Positions 19,518 through 29,523 of a stretch of DNA of 44,975 nucleotides are shown piece by piece. Position numbers and translations under genes: made by a program. The DNA is taken from assembly GCA_009841235.1 (NCBI GenBank), contig VXMH01000087.1:1-44975 (forward strand). Reading direction: 5' to 3'. The notes beneath the pieces were generated by a model, which was not told where the DNA came from, ran no database searches, and saw only the letters and a program-made list of their open reading frames with translations. The stretch's first letter is position 1. Each line of letters starts with the position of its first letter. Source of the DNA: Caldilineaceae bacterium SB0661_bin_32 (GTDB lineage: Bacteria; Chloroflexota; Anaerolineae; Caldilineales; Caldilineaceae).

Positions 19518-20660
19518 CTAGCCATGGGCTGCGAGCCGCTGAAGTTCGCGTACGATATTGTCTGCGGCCTGGGGCCGGGCCAGGGCGCCGACCGCCGCCC
19601 CCATGGCAAGTCGCCGGCTTTCATCGGCCAGCAGGGTCGCGATGGTCGGTTCCAGCCTTTCAGCCAGCTGTCCGTCTTCAATGATGATCGTGCCGCCGGA
19701 TTCGGCCAGTTTTTGTGCATTAGGAAGCTGATGGGAGCCGGCGCCGGGCAGAGGCGCGAGTACCGACGGGAGACGCGCCAGCGGAAACTCGGCCAGCACA
19801 CTGGCCCCGGCACGGGCGACCGCCAGGTCTGCGCTGGCCAGGGCCCAAGCCATCTCCTCGTGCAGATAGGGCACGGGATGGTAGCGGAAGGCCAGCGGGC
19901 TATCCCAGAGAGCCGGCCCTTCCTGTTCCAGCAGGGGCCAGTCGCGCGTTCCGATGACGTGCAGAATCTGGCAGGCGGGCAAGAGCGCAGGCGCGGCCTG
20001 CCAGACGGCCCGGTTGATACTGCGGGCGCCCTGGCTGCCGCCAAAGACCAGTAACAGGGGCAGTCGGTCCTCCAGGTCCAGTCCCAGTTTTTGGGTCAGT
20101 TTGTGCCGGGCTGTCTGCCTGTCCTCTATCGCTTGCAAGAGTGCGGCGCGAACGGGGTAACCGGTGACCACCGCCTTTGTGCCGAAGAAGCCGGCCACTT
20201 CGGGGAAGCTGACCGCGACCCGCTGGGCCAAGCGGCTGAGCCAGCGCACCGCCAGCCCAGGGGTCATGTCGGGCAGATAGATCATCACCGGCACCGAGCG
20301 CATGCGACAGGCTATTGCAACGGGCGCCATGACATATCCACCGGTCGCAAAACATGCCTGCGGGCGGAAATCTTCGAGAATCTGCAGAGACTGGCGTATG
20401 CCTGCCAGCATTTTGACCAGATTAAGTGAAGCCATCAATGGATTGCGTCCTCGCAACGCGCCGCTTTGAATGTCGTGGAAGGGGATGCCAGCATCCTGCA
20501 CAAGAGGGTGCTCGATGCCGGTCCGGCTCCCCAGCCACAGCAGGGCAGGGTTACCCTGAACGGGCGCGGCGGTCAGAGCGTTGATTCTTAGTTGTTCGAC
20601 GACGGCGAGAGCCGGATATATGTGACCCCCGGTTCCACCACCCGAAATCAGAAGGCGCAT
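19518..20660 (-). CDS. murG: UDP-GlcNAc:undecaprenyl-PP-MurNAc-pentapeptide transferase (lipid II synthase)
   Basis: MurG adds GlcNAc to lipid I on the inner face of the membrane, producing lipid II. The 380-residue GT28 protein starts with the diagnostic MRLLISGGGTGGHIYPALA. It also shows FATGGYVMAPVAIAC, a second glycine-rich motif LLLVFGGSQGARSINRAV, and the UDP-GlcNAc region ADLAVARAGASVLAEFPLARLPSVLAPLPGAGSHQ. The family's N-terminus fixes the start at ATG 20660; the longer open frame upstream is ftsW territory. That start lies 110 nt inside the 3' end of ftsW, in another frame, an unusually long overlap. The ribosome site is weak (AGGGCAG), so translation may depend on coupling with ftsW. 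Confidence 0.96.
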   Translation of the reverse strand: MRLLISGGGTGGHIYPALAVVEQLRINALTAAPVQGNPALLWLGSRTGIEHPLVQDAGIPFHDIQSGALRGRNPLMASLNLVKMLAGIRQSLQILEDFRPQACFATGGYVMAPVAIACRMRSVPVMIYLPDMTPGLAVRWLSRLAQRVAVSFPEVAGFFGTKAVVTGYPVRAALLQAIEDRQTARHKLTQKLGLDLEDRLPLLLVFGGSQGARSINRAVWQAAPALLPACQILHVIGTRDWPLLEQEGPALWDSPLAFRYHPVPYLHEEMAWALASADLAVARAGASVLAEFPLARLPSVLAPLPGAGSHQLPNAQKLAESGGTIIIEDGQLAERLEPTIATLLADESRRLAMGAAVGALARPQAADNIVRELQRLAAHG

Positions 20661-21924
20661 GGGCTGTCTGCCCTGGGGGGCCAGAGGATGCCCCGGATTT
20701 TTTTGCCCCAAAAGCGCTGGCCAGGCCCCCGCGAATCCGGTCGCCCGCCGTGGGGTGAGGGCGTGCGCCGGCTTCGCCGCGACGGGACGCAGCGGGAGGG
20801 GGCAGACCGCGATAGCGGCTGATGTTGAGCAGTATGCCGGCAGCCCCCATTGACGTGACAAGAGAACTGCCGCCAAAGCTGACGAACGGCAGTGTTACGC
20901 CGGTGGGCGGCGCGACGGCCACCGCGACGGCGATGTGAATGATGGCCTGCAGGATGATGAGTGCGGTGATACCCACTGCCAGCAAGGAGCCGAAGATATC
21001 GGTCGATTCACTGGCGATACGCAGGCCGCGATAGACAAAGAGCGTGAAGAGGAGGATCACCGCCAGCGTGCCCAGCAGCCCCATCTCTTCGCCGATCACC
21101 GCGAAGATATTGTCCGACCAGCTCAGGGGCAGATTTCCCGGCAACTTTTCGGTGCTGTTGCCCAGACCCACGCCAAGCGGACCTCCTTTGACAATGGCCT
21201 GGCTGGCTTCGCGGATCTGCCATTCGGAGCTGTTCAAAGGAGATTGGATCGACTCGAGCAGTGCGCTGACCCGACGGCTGGCATAGCTGTTGCGGGTGAT
21301 CACCAGCCAGAAGGTGACGGTGGCCACAAACCCGCCCAGGATAAGCTGTTTCAACTCAGCGCCCGCCAGAAAGAAGATGATCAACGCGGTGACAACGATC
21401 AGAATCGTTGTGCTGATGTCCGGCTGCACCACGATCAGGCTCGTCACGATCCCCATGAGCACGCCGAAGGGAATCAGCCCATAGTTGATATCTTTGATTC
21501 GATCGCCCTTGCTGGCCAGCCAGGTGCTGATGTATATGAGAACGATCACCTTCACCGGTTCACTCGGCTGAACGCGACCGCCGGGGAAGGCGCGGGTTGC
21601 GCCGAAACGGCTTTCACCCAGAAAGATGAGCGCAATGAGGGAGATCAGCCCCAACGCCATCAGTGGTATGCTCCACCGCTCCCATACCCGGTAGGGGACA
21701 ATCGCGGCGCCGACCAACGCCACCAGGCCGACACCCAGCCAGCGGAGCTGCAGCAATACGTAATAGAAGGGGGATACCTGATTTTCCAGCGCCCAGGGGT
21801 AGCTGGCGCTGAAGACCATGACAGACCCGAACAGAATCAGGCAGGTCAGGACGGTGGCCAGCGCCCAATCGATGTTGGGCCCGAACCTACCGATCTGTTT
21901 CGCTTGGCTGACCTGAAGCGCCAT
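20551..21924 (-). CDS. ftsW: Peptidoglycan glycosyltransferase FtsW (SEDS family)
   Basis: FtsW polymerises lipid II at the septum together with the class B PBP. The 457-residue protein has about ten hydrophobic helices with SEDS landmarks. These include WERWSIPLMALGLISLIAL, GGRVQPSEPVKVIVLIYIS, the GLIPFGVLMGIVTSLIVVQPDIST block with its conserved P-D, the GGPLGVGLGNSTEKLPGNLPLSWSDNIFAVIGEE extracellular region, and TGVTLPFVSFGGSSLVTSMGAAGILLNI near the end of the core. After NISRYRG comes a basic, Gly/Ser/Arg-rich tail of about 80 residues whose last 36 codons overlap murG in another frame. Start ATG 21924 has GAGGA at good spacing; an ATG 6 nt earlier is possible. It follows murD and precedes murG. 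Confidence 0.96.
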   Translation of the reverse strand: MALQVSQAKQIGRFGPNIDWALATVLTCLILFGSVMVFSASYPWALENQVSPFYYVLLQLRWLGVGLVALVGAAIVPYRVWERWSIPLMALGLISLIALIFLGESRFGATRAFPGGRVQPSEPVKVIVLIYISTWLASKGDRIKDINYGLIPFGVLMGIVTSLIVVQPDISTTILIVVTALIIFFLAGAELKQLILGGFVATVTFWLVITRNSYASRRVSALLESIQSPLNSSEWQIREASQAIVKGGPLGVGLGNSTEKLPGNLPLSWSDNIFAVIGEEMGLLGTLAVILLFTLFVYRGLRIASESTDIFGSLLAVGITALIILQAIIHIAVAVAVAPPTGVTLPFVSFGGSSLVTSMGAAGILLNISRYRGLPPPAASRRGEAGARPHPTAGDRIRGGLASAFGAKKSGASSGPPGQTAHAPSDFGWWNRGSHISGSRRRRTTKNQRSDRRARSG

Positions 21925-22002
21925 TGTCATTCCTCTATCTTCCGCAGCAACGTGCAGGAACCGGGGGGGTCGTTGCCGAAGGCCGGCAGAGTGGGGTTGC
22001 CA

Positions 22003-23553
22003 CTAGCCGCCGGCCACCAGGTTGCGGAAATGCTCCCCGCGCTGTTCGAAATTTTTGTAGGCATCGTAGCTGGTGCCGCCCGGGGAAAAGAGCACAACTG
22101 TACCCGGCGTGGCCGTCTGCTTGGCGAGGCAGACGGCCTCGTCGAGACGCTGTACAACCGCGCAGCAGGGAGCGGAGATACGCCGGAAGGAGGCCCGTTC
22201 CCTCACCTTGTCGGCGATCATCGACCCCGCTTCTCCGAACCCGATCAGGCATTGGACCCGGTCCAGCACTTCGTCGGCGAAAGTATCCCAGGGCAGATTC
22301 TTATCTTGGCCGCCAGCCAGGAGAATGAGCGTCTGCGCGCCCGGGGGGAAGACCTGAAGCCCGGCGACGGCCCGCTCCGGCGCGGTCGCGATGCTGTCAT
22401 TGATCCATACGACGTTGCCTTTGGGCCGCATCTCCTCCAGCCTGTGAGGTACACCGGCAAAGGAGCGGGCCACGCGCCCCATCGCCTCGTGGGACGCGCC
22501 GGCCGCTCCACTGACGGCCGCGGCCGCCAACAGGTTGGAGATATTGTGCTCCCCTCGCAGTCGTACGTCGGTACGGCGGCAGAAGGGCCGGCCTTTGAAG
22601 AACAGATCTTCGGTCGTTTCGGATGCCCAGGCGCCGGCCGCCGGCCGCGGCCGGGACTCGAAACTGTGAAGTGACGTGCGCTGGATTCGGCTTGAAGCGG
22701 CGGAGAAAGGAATGATGCGCCTGTCTTTGCCCAGGACGGAACGGCATTGCGCCAGGAGAGAGTCCAGTGCCCAATCGGCGGAAATGGGTTTCTCGTCATC
22801 ATGCCAACCAGCCATCCGGCTCGCCACCGGATCATCGGCGTTGAGGACCACGACGCTGGTGGGTTTCAGATGGCGCAACAGGTTGGACTTCGCCAGAACA
22901 TAGTCGGCCATCGATGAGTGCCGGTCCAGATGATTGGGCGTGATATTGAGAATAGCGGCTACGTCCGGCCCCAGCTGGTCGAGGGGGCCATAGGCGACTT
23001 TCGGATCGAACAGTTCGAGCTGAAAACTGCTCAGCTCGAGCACCATCATGTCATCTTCCCGAATCGCGTCGAGGCGGTGCAGCAGCGGCCTGCCGATATT
23101 GCCGCCGACGTGGACGGTATGGGCGTCACCGACGGTTTTCTGCAACATTTCACCGACGAGCGTTGTCGTCGTTGTCTTGCCGCTGCTGCCGGTGATGGCG
23201 ATGACAGGGCAGGGGGCCAGCTGCATTGTGAGCAGGCTGTCATTGCTGAGAGGGATGCCGCGACGAATTGCGTCCTGCACCAACTGCGATTGGAGCCGCA
23301 CACCGCCGCTGAGGCAGAGCAGATCACAGTCATCAAGCAGGTTGGGAGGATGGCCGCCCAAGGCAAGCGCTACGGGCAGATCACCCAACTGCTCCAACTC
23401 TTCAGCCAACTTTTGCGCGGGCGCGACATCGCTGATGGTTACGTTTGCGCCTGCTGCCGCGAAGAAACGGGCCAACGCCAATCCTTGACGGCCCATCCCC
23501 AAAATAACGACGTTGCGTTTTTTGAAGTTGAATTCTCCGGCGTTGGCAATCAT
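22003..23553 (-). CDS. murD: UDP-N-acetylmuramoyl-L-alanine--D-glutamate ligase
   Basis: MurD adds D-glutamate to UDP-MurNAc-L-Ala using ATP. The 516-residue protein has an N-terminal Rossmann motif [17 protein letters not shown], the ATP loop [36 protein letters not shown], the [10 protein letters not shown] motif and, in the C-terminal domain, [26 protein letters not shown] and [19 protein letters not shown]. It is about 60 residues longer than E. coli MurD, largely through a Ser/Arg/Pro-rich stretch near residues 285-315 ([18 protein letters not shown]). ATG 23553 has a strong AAGGAGAA 7-8 nt upstream. A small palindrome (23569-23586) lies directly 5' of that site. mraY precedes it by 103 nt. 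Confidence 0.97.
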   Translation of the reverse strand: MIANAGEFNFKKRNVVILGMGRQGLALARFFAAAGANVTISDVAPAQKLAEELEQLGDLPVALALGGHPPNLLDDCDLLCLSGGVRLQSQLVQDAIRRGIPLSNDSLLTMQLAPCPVIAITGSSGKTTTTTLVGEMLQKTVGDAHTVHVGGNIGRPLLHRLDAIREDDMMVLELSSFQLELFDPKVAYGPLDQLGPDVAAILNITPNHLDRHSSMADYVLAKSNLLRHLKPTSVVVLNADDPVASRMAGWHDDEKPISADWALDSLLAQCRSVLGKDRRIIPFSAASSRIQRTSLHSFESRPRPAAGAWASETTEDLFFKGRPFCRRTDVRLRGEHNISNLLAAAAVSGAAGASHEAMGRVARSFAGVPHRLEEMRPKGNVVWINDSIATAPERAVAGLQVFPPGAQTLILLAGGQDKNLPWDTFADEVLDRVQCLIGFGEAGSMIADKVRERASFRRISAPCCAVVQRLDEAVCLAKQTATPGTVVLFSPGGTSYDAYKNFEQRGEHFRNLVAGG

Positions 23554-23656
23554 GGTATCGTTCTCCTTCCAGTATCCGGTTACTGGCTAACGCCTTGTCC
23601 CCCGGCCTTTACCAGGAACCGAGTCGCTGCCGGCATGAAACGAATGCAGGCGGTGG

Positions 23657-24658
23657 TCACCCGTTCCACAGCGCCAGGGCCACTCCCAACATTCCACTCA
23701 GCACACCGACAATCCAGAATCTCTCTTTGACCTGTGTTTCGCTCCACCCCAGCAGTTCAAAATGGTGGTGGATCGGCGTCATCTTGAACAGGCGGATATC
23801 ACGACCCAGGTAGCGGCGGCTGAGCTTTGCAGACGCCACCTGCAACAGTACGGAAACGGTTTCGGCGACAAAGACAAACCCGACCACCGGCAGCAGGAGC
23901 CATTGACCGGTCATCAGCGCCACCAGGGCAAGCGTTGCGCCCAAAGCCAGGCTACCGGTATCACCCATGAATACCTGCGCCGGGTGGGCATTGAACCAGA
24001 GAAAGGCGAACAGAGCTCCCACCATTGTGAAACAGAAGGCCGCCAGATAGGCCTGCCCCTGCAGGTGTGCAATCAGCCCGTAGCTGGCGAACGCAATCCC
24101 GCTGATGCTTCCCGCCAGGCTGTCGAGTCCATCGGTCAGATTTACAGCATTGCTGAAACCGATAATGATCAGAATTCCTGCCGGGATGAACAGCCAGCCG
24201 ACCGAAACCCACTGGGGAATGCCGGGCACGCCTACATAGTACATATTGGGCGGCCCGTAATAGAGAATGCCCACGATAATGGCTGCAAAGACGAACTGGA
24301 AACCGCTCTTCATCCGCGCCGACATCCCTTTCCCCTGGCCGCGGAGTCCCAGCCAGTCATCGACGGCGCCCAGTGTCGCGTGCGCCGCCAGACAGAAAAA
24401 GAGCAACAGTGTACTCTGGCCTATCAGGTCAAGACCAAGCAGATTCGCCAGATTGAGCGCCCCCGTAATCAAGAGGACCGGCACCACAAATAGCAGCCCC
24501 CCCATCGTCGGCGTGCCGGTCTTCTCCTGGTGCGAGTCCGGTCCTTCGATCCGCACCTGTTTGCCGATTCGATAGTGTTTCAACAGGGTCATCAGTGGCT
24601 GACCCCAAATCACGGCGATGAAGAAGCTGAGTGTCCCGAGCACCAGCGGAGATTCCAT
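23657..24658 (-). CDS. mraY: Phospho-N-acetylmuramoyl-pentapeptide-transferase
   Basis: MraY transfers phospho-MurNAc-pentapeptide to undecaprenyl phosphate, making lipid I. The 333-residue polytopic protein shows the family signatures [20 protein letters not shown] near the N-terminus, [20 protein letters not shown] with the Asp pair for Mg and substrate, and [20 protein letters not shown]. It also has [20 protein letters not shown] and, at the end, [25 protein letters not shown]. Around ten hydrophobic helices can be counted. ATG 24658 follows AAGGG at 7 nt; a TTG codon immediately before could also serve. It starts 11 nt after the murF stop, so the two are tightly linked. Confidence 0.98.
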   Translation of the reverse strand: MESPLVLGTLSFFIAVIWGQPLMTLLKHYRIGKQVRIEGPDSHQEKTGTPTMGGLLFVVPVLLITGALNLANLLGLDLIGQSTLLLFFCLAAHATLGAVDDWLGLRGQGKGMSARMKSGFQFVFAAIIVGILYYGPPNMYYVGVPGIPQWVSVGWLFIPAGILIIIGFSNAVNLTDGLDSLAGSISGIAFASYGLIAHLQGQAYLAAFCFTMVGALFAFLWFNAHPAQVFMGDTGSLALGATLALVALMTGQWLLLPVVGFVFVAETVSVLLQVASAKLSRRYLGRDIRLFKMTPIHHHFELLGWSETQVKERFWIVGVLSGMLGVALALWNG

Positions 24659-24669
24659 CAATGAGCCCT

Positions 24670-26412
24670 TTAACGTTCCAGGAAGCCGCCGCCGACGCCT
24701 TTGTCTGACACGGGGCGGCGGGCTGGGTCTGTCGCTGCGGCTGTTGTCGGCTGCAGTGAGATCTCGGGGACAATCCGTTCCATTCCCACTGCGCGGCTGC
24801 CTTTGACGAGCAGCAGATCCTGCGGTTGAGCCATTTCCTTCAGAATCTGCACGGCCGCCTCAAAATCGCCGGCTTCATACACGGCCTGAGAAGGCAGGCC
24901 TGCTTTGCGGGCCTGGTCGGCGATGAGACCGCCGAGAGCGCCGACAGTAACGAGCAGATCGGTTACGCCCGCGGCATGGGCGCCGACCTGTTTGTGCCCT
25001 TCTGTAGTGAAGGTACCCAACTCCCTCATATCGCCGAGAATTGCGATGCGGCGTCCGCGGCGGTGATGTTTCTGATGCTGCCCGTTGCTGGCTTGCAGAT
25101 TTCGTTTCGCCCCTGACGCCATCCCCGGGCTCTTGGCAGCGGGCGCACAGTCCTCGCCCGATTGCCGGCGGGTGAACAGGTCGTTCAGCAGATTGAGGGC
25201 GGCCACGGTACTGACAGGGCTGGCGTTATATGTGTCGTCGATGACGGTGCTGCCGTTGATGCCCGGCATGACAACAAGGCGCAACTGACTGGGCGCTTGC
25301 TGAAGGCCGGCGCCGATTTCCTGCCAGGAGAGACCGCTGACAATGCCGACGGCGGCCGCGCCCAAGGCCGTATAGACCGAGTGTTTGCCCAAAAGGGGCA
25401 CTTTCAGGCGCTGGCTGTGGATGCGGCCGTTTTCCCGGCGATGGTGAAGACGGAAGCGGATGCCCTCCATGCCCAGGCTTTCGATTTCGTCGGCCCACAG
25501 ATCCGCTTCGGCGGCGAGGCCATAGAAGAAGGGCCGGGCAGCGGTGGCGGCCACCATCGCCCGAACGCGGGCGTCGTCCCGGTTGAGAATGACCGCGCCT
25601 CCGTTCTGCGCGTTGGGAAGAGCCTCTACCAGCTCAGTTTTGGCCTGCGCGATCCGGTCTATCGTTCCCAGCCGCTCCAGATGGGTGGGGCCGACATTGG
25701 TCACGACGCCGATCTGGGGCCGCGCCAGGTCGCACAGCAGGCGAATCTCCCCGAGATCGTACATCCCCATCTCCAACACGGTCCACTCGTGGCCCGTGTG
25801 CAGCCCGAGGAGAGCCAGCGGCAGCCCCTGTTCGCTGTTGAGGTTGCCGGTGTTGTGATGGGTGCGGTAACGTTGCGCGAGGACCGATGCAGTCAACTCT
25901 TTTGTGCTGGTTTTGCCTACGCTGCCGGTTACGCCAACTACCCGCAGATCGGGGCGGGTGCGATGCAAGCGCTGAAAGACGCCGACCGCCTGAAGAGCCG
26001 TGTTGGCGTCGGGGACGACGTAGGCGATGGGGCGGCCGGCGCCCAGGTGTGCTATCGCTTCTTTTTTCTCCGCACCTTCCTCCCGTCCGCGGCGGCAGTC
26101 GACCAGCAGGGCGCCGGTCTCGTGCAACTGCTCAAGACCCCGCTCTTCGCAGATGACCGCATCGGCGCCACCGGCTATCGCCTGGCGGATGAATTCATGC
26201 CCGTCTGTGCGGGCGCCGCTGAAGGCGATGAACAGTGATGCTGCTTCGACATCACGGCTGTCCAGTACCGCAGAGTTTATGGGGCGGGGCGCGAGCGTCT
26301 GCGGCGGGGGCGTCCCGGTCAGCGCCTGCCAGAGTGTATGCTGGGTGATAGCGGTCTCAACTTTCGGTCGGTCTGCCACCGAATCAGAATCCTTTGAACG
26401 GAAGTAACTCAT
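24670..26412 (-). CDS. murF: UDP-N-acetylmuramoyl-tripeptide--D-alanyl-D-alanine ligase
   Basis: MurF attaches the D-Ala-D-Ala dipeptide to the UDP-MurNAc tripeptide. Recognisable elements are the N-terminal [24 protein letters not shown], the ATP loop [61 protein letters not shown] and [22 protein letters not shown] in the C-terminal domain. At 580 residues it is about 120 longer than usual. One cause is a polar, His/Lys/Arg-rich insertion of about 45 residues ([12 protein letters not shown] through HHRRGRR) before [11 protein letters not shown]. Another is a short low-complexity tail. ATG 26412 lies 32 nt after the PBP gene and has no strong ribosome site, so the start is moderately certain. 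Confidence 0.96.
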   Translation of the reverse strand: MSYFRSKDSDSVADRPKVETAITQHTLWQALTGTPPPQTLAPRPINSAVLDSRDVEAASLFIAFSGARTDGHEFIRQAIAGGADAVICEERGLEQLHETGALLVDCRRGREEGAEKKEAIAHLGAGRPIAYVVPDANTALQAVGVFQRLHRTRPDLRVVGVTGSVGKTSTKELTASVLAQRYRTHHNTGNLNSEQGLPLALLGLHTGHEWTVLEMGMYDLGEIRLLCDLARPQIGVVTNVGPTHLERLGTIDRIAQAKTELVEALPNAQNGGAVILNRDDARVRAMVAATAARPFFYGLAAEADLWADEIESLGMEGIRFRLHHRRENGRIHSQRLKVPLLGKHSVYTALGAAAVGIVSGLSWQEIGAGLQQAPSQLRLVVMPGINGSTVIDDTYNASPVSTVAALNLLNDLFTRRQSGEDCAPAAKSPGMASGAKRNLQASNGQHQKHHRRGRRIAILGDMRELGTFTTEGHKQVGAHAAGVTDLLVTVGALGGLIADQARKAGLPSQAVYEAGDFEAAVQILKEMAQPQDLLLVKGSRAVGMERIVPEISLQPTTAAATDPARRPVSDKGVGGGFLER

Positions 26413-26444
26413 CGCTGCGCCGGCGAGCGGCAACGGACAGCAGG

Positions 26445-28472
26445 TCACCGGTTTGAGAGTTCGGCCACCGGTTCTGCCGCCGGCACTGAAGCTGCCGTCT
26501 GCGCTATTTCCTGGCAATCTACGGCGGACGTACAGGAGTAGCTCTGACTGTCGTCCGAAAGCCGGACATGGTCCGGCGGGATATTCATGTGCTCAAACAG
26601 GCGGTGGGCAATCCGGCTGAAGACGGGCGTTGCGGTATAGGCTGCCCAGCGGCTGATGCCCGGGTCCGGCCGGTCCAGCTTGACCAACATGACAAATTGC
26701 GGGTCGTCGGCCGGCGCGTAACCGATGAAGCTGGCAATCGTCTCGTCCTGGATATAACCCTCTTCGGTGGCGATTTCGGCGGTGCCGCTCTTGCCGGCAA
26801 CGCTATAGCCGGAGACCTGGGCCATCTGATTGCCGGTGTTGACAACATGCGCCATCATATCGTTCATCCGGAGCGCGGTTTCCGGCTGGATCACCTGGTA
26901 GACCATTGTCGGCTGGGTCACCATAACGTTGTCACCGGCTACGCGGCTGTGCACGACATAGGGGCGCATCAGTTTGCCGCCGTTGGCGATGGCGGCGACT
27001 GCACAGATCATCTGAATGGGCGTAACGGCAATGCCCTGGCCAAAGCTGTTGGTGGCCAAGTCGGATACACCCCAGTTCGGGGCATCGGTGTTTCTGACCT
27101 GACCGGCCACTTCACCGCTCAGGTCGATATGTGTGTCAGCGCCGAAGCCGAAGCGGGTCACATAGTCGTAAAAGATTTCGGCGCCGACTTCCTGTGCGAT
27201 CTGGACCGTAATTACGTTATTGGAATGGGCCATGGCATCAGCGACGTTCAGTTCACCGACAGCCTTGCGGTCACTGTTTTGGACCGTGTGCCCCTCCACG
27301 GAAATGGCGCCGGTATCGACAAAAACGGTTGAGGCGTCCACTGCGTCAATGTCGAGGGCGGCGGCAACGGTGATCAGCTTGAAGACCGACCCCGGTTCAA
27401 ATTGGGCGCTGATGGCAACGTTCGTGAACGTATTGGGGTCTCCGTCTTCGAAGCTGTTGCCGTCGAAGGTGGGCCAGTTGGCCATCCCCAGAATGGCGCC
27501 CGTCTTTGGGTCCATGACAATAACCGTGCCGGCCTCGGCACGGTAGAGACCGATCCCCAGGCGGAGCTCCTCTTCGATGATATGCTGGATGGTGCGGTCG
27601 ATGGTCAGCACCAGGCCCTTGCCATTTCCGCTGGGGAGAAAGCGGAGGATGTTTTCGTCGAGTTCTGAGCGGGGAAGTTGACGGCCTGGTGGAAGACCAA
27701 CGCCATCACTGGACAAAAAGTTCCGATAATACCGCTCCAGTCCCAGCACCGGCACGCGTTCGGCATTGAGAAAGCCCAGCACCTGGCTGGCAAGGATTCC
27801 CTGTGGATAGAAGCGTCGGGGATGGGCTGCGATGTGGATATGCTCCAGCAGGAAGTCCCTGTCAGCCATACGCTGCTGGCGTTCGGCGAGCAGCTGTTGA
27901 CCCTGTCCAAAGTCGATATGCGACGCGATTATCAGATAGTCTCTATCGCTGTTCTGCATCAACAGGTTTTCGATCTGAAGCGGCGGGGCGCCGATGCTGG
28001 ACGCGAGCCGCAGGGCGATGTCGCCGTAGTCGCCTTGCGGGATGAACTTGGGCGTTGCCGTGATTCGATAGGTGAAGCGGTCGGCGGCGAGCAGATTGCC
28101 ATCACGATCGACGATCACGCCCCACGAGGTGGTGTCGTCAACGGTATTCCGGCCAGTTGTCACTACTTGCGGGGGCTCATATTGCTGCCAGCCCATAACC
28201 TGCATATCCAGCAAGCGCAGAACCAGCAGCAGCAGCGGTCCGGTGAGCACGACACCGATAAAGCCGATACGCCATATCTTGGTCACATCGTCTGACACCG
28301 GGGGATGCTGGGCATGTTCCTGTTTAAGGGGCGCGCGAGTGGGCGCTGCCCGATTGAGGGCGCCGCTTTCGAGGCCGCCGTCAGCCCCATTTTCGGGGCG
28401 TTGGCGGGGGTCGAATAGAGGGCCGAAACCGTGTCCACGTGCGGGACGAACGGTTCGGTTGCGTGCGCGCAT
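26445..28472 (-). CDS. ftsI: Class B penicillin-binding protein, septal transpeptidase (FtsI/PBP2-like)
   Basis: It cross-links septal peptidoglycan and is the expected partner of FtsW. The 675-residue protein has a basic, Gly/Pro-rich cytoplasmic N-terminus and one transmembrane helix ([20 protein letters not shown]). A PBP dimerisation/pedestal region follows, with [13 protein letters not shown] and [17 protein letters not shown]. The transpeptidase domain has nucleophile S362 in SVFK, S417 in SNN and K561 in KSGT. No PASTA domain is present. ATG 28472 is preferred because GGAG lies about 9 nt upstream; the frame is open for 16 more codons. It follows the ftsL-like gene by 114 nt, the standard position. 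Confidence 0.96.
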   Translation of the reverse strand: MRARNRTVRPARGHGFGPLFDPRQRPENGADGGLESGALNRAAPTRAPLKQEHAQHPPVSDDVTKIWRIGFIGVVLTGPLLLLVLRLLDMQVMGWQQYEPPQVVTTGRNTVDDTTSWGVIVDRDGNLLAADRFTYRITATPKFIPQGDYGDIALRLASSIGAPPLQIENLLMQNSDRDYLIIASHIDFGQGQQLLAERQQRMADRDFLLEHIHIAAHPRRFYPQGILASQVLGFLNAERVPVLGLERYYRNFLSSDGVGLPPGRQLPRSELDENILRFLPSGNGKGLVLTIDRTIQHIIEEELRLGIGLYRAEAGTVIVMDPKTGAILGMANWPTFDGNSFEDGDPNTFTNVAISAQFEPGSVFKLITVAAALDIDAVDASTVFVDTGAISVEGHTVQNSDRKAVGELNVADAMAHSNNVITVQIAQEVGAEIFYDYVTRFGFGADTHIDLSGEVAGQVRNTDAPNWGVSDLATNSFGQGIAVTPIQMICAVAAIANGGKLMRPYVVHSRVAGDNVMVTQPTMVYQVIQPETALRMNDMMAHVVNTGNQMAQVSGYSVAGKSGTAEIATEEGYIQDETIASFIGYAPADDPQFVMLVKLDRPDPGISRWAAYTATPVFSRIAHRLFEHMNIPPDHVRLSDDSQSYSCTSAVDCQEIAQTAASVPAAEPVAELSNR

Positions 28473-28586
28473 GCGGAAAATCTCCAAAACTACAGTAGTC
28501 GCGACTCGAACCACAAACACTCGTCGCCGCCCCCACGTTCGGGCGCCTGGCGGCAGCGAAAGGGACAGCGAGACATGAGGCGGAAA

Positions 28587-29471
28587 CTATCTGGGCTGTT
28601 TCAACTGGCCCAGGAAGAAATCGCCAACTCGTTCAAGCAGCGGTTCGCTCCATTGCCGGACACTCTGCCAGCTTTCGTTGAGCCGTTGTTGCCAACCGGA
28701 CACATACTGCTCGAACTCTGCCACGGGGAGTCGTTCGGTTACAGACCAGAAGGACGGCTCGTCCGAAGAGGGTAGAACCGTCCGGGCATGATCGGGGGGC
28801 GACGCTCCAGGCGCCTGGCGCTCTTGCACTGCCCCCAGACTCTCTGTATTACTGGCGGAAACCGCTGTTTGTTCCCGTGCCATCGCGGGTGGTTGTTCAA
28901 GAGCGGGGGAATTCTCTGCCTGTTGATGCGATTGCCGGCTGCCGCCCGACCCGCCGCTACCGGCGGAAGCCGCAGGTGCGCTTCTCAGGCTGTACGGATT
29001 CGGGATGTAATTGCGTTGCAGCGCGGGACGGAAGTTGAGTTGGACTGCACGCAGCTGCACCTGTTCCAGAGTTGTGCGCTGGCCTATTTGCCACAGAAGT
29101 TCAGCATTCTTCTGTTCGATGAGGCTGTATTGAACGCGGAGCAGTTCCAACTCCGCGCGGGCCTGAGTAATTCGAAGCGAGGTCCAGACCTGAATGACGG
29201 CCAGGCCGCAGACGACCGTCAAAGCCAGCACAAAGAAGAGATATCCCCGCAGCGTCTGCGGCAAGGGAACGATATCATCGAGCCAGACCAGACCACGCAG
29301 AACTCGAAAACGGGCGAGATTGGACGTTTGCATGCTGTTTGGGCCCGAGTCTCCTTCTTCCCCCGGTCCTCCCTGGTCGACTGGGCGCCAAACCTGCTCG
29401 TCATTGTTGCGCTGCGCCCCGGCCTGCGCAGGGCGCCCGGCGCGGTGCAGATTGATGGTCGGTGTTGACAA
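28587..29471 (-). CDS. FtsL/DivIC-like bitopic division protein
   Basis: The protein has a hydrophilic N-terminus, one transmembrane helix (GYLFFVLALTVVCGLAVIQVW, about residues 76-96) and a predicted coiled coil right after it (ITQARAELELLRVQYSLIEQKNAELLWQI, about 101-130). A RTTLEQVQLRAVQLNFRPA segment follows, similar to the A-x-x-L-G-M motif region of FtsL proteins. A long Gly/Ser/Gln-rich linker then leads to a C-terminal helical part ending in EPLLERVGDFFLGQLKQP. With 294 residues it is much longer than E. coli FtsL. The slot between rsmH and the PBP gene is that of ftsL, which supports the call. Start TTG 29471 has AGGA 8 nt upstream; ATG 29333 would give a shorter product with no ribosome site. 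Confidence 0.75.
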   Translation of the reverse strand: MSTPTINLHRAGRPAQAGAQRNNDEQVWRPVDQGGPGEEGDSGPNSMQTSNLARFRVLRGLVWLDDIVPLPQTLRGYLFFVLALTVVCGLAVIQVWTSLRITQARAELELLRVQYSLIEQKNAELLWQIGQRTTLEQVQLRAVQLNFRPALQRNYIPNPYSLRSAPAASAGSGGSGGSRQSHQQAENSPALEQPPAMAREQTAVSASNTESLGAVQERQAPGASPPDHARTVLPSSDEPSFWSVTERLPVAEFEQYVSGWQQRLNESWQSVRQWSEPLLERVGDFFLGQLKQPR

Positions 29472-29523
29472 AAGCTTTATCCTGCAGAAACATTCACAAA
29501 AAACACACGGGCAAACAGGTCAA

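Noticed and set aside
20935..22674. 579-codon plus-strand open frame across ftsW and murD
   Set aside because: It is antisense to two conserved genes and has no recognisable domain; the His/Gln/Asp-rich composition is typical of reverse-strand shadows.
28473..28586. tRNA-like T-loop string GGTTCGAGTC on the minus strand
   Set aside because: The flanking bases cannot form a T stem or acceptor stem, and no anticodon arm is present.
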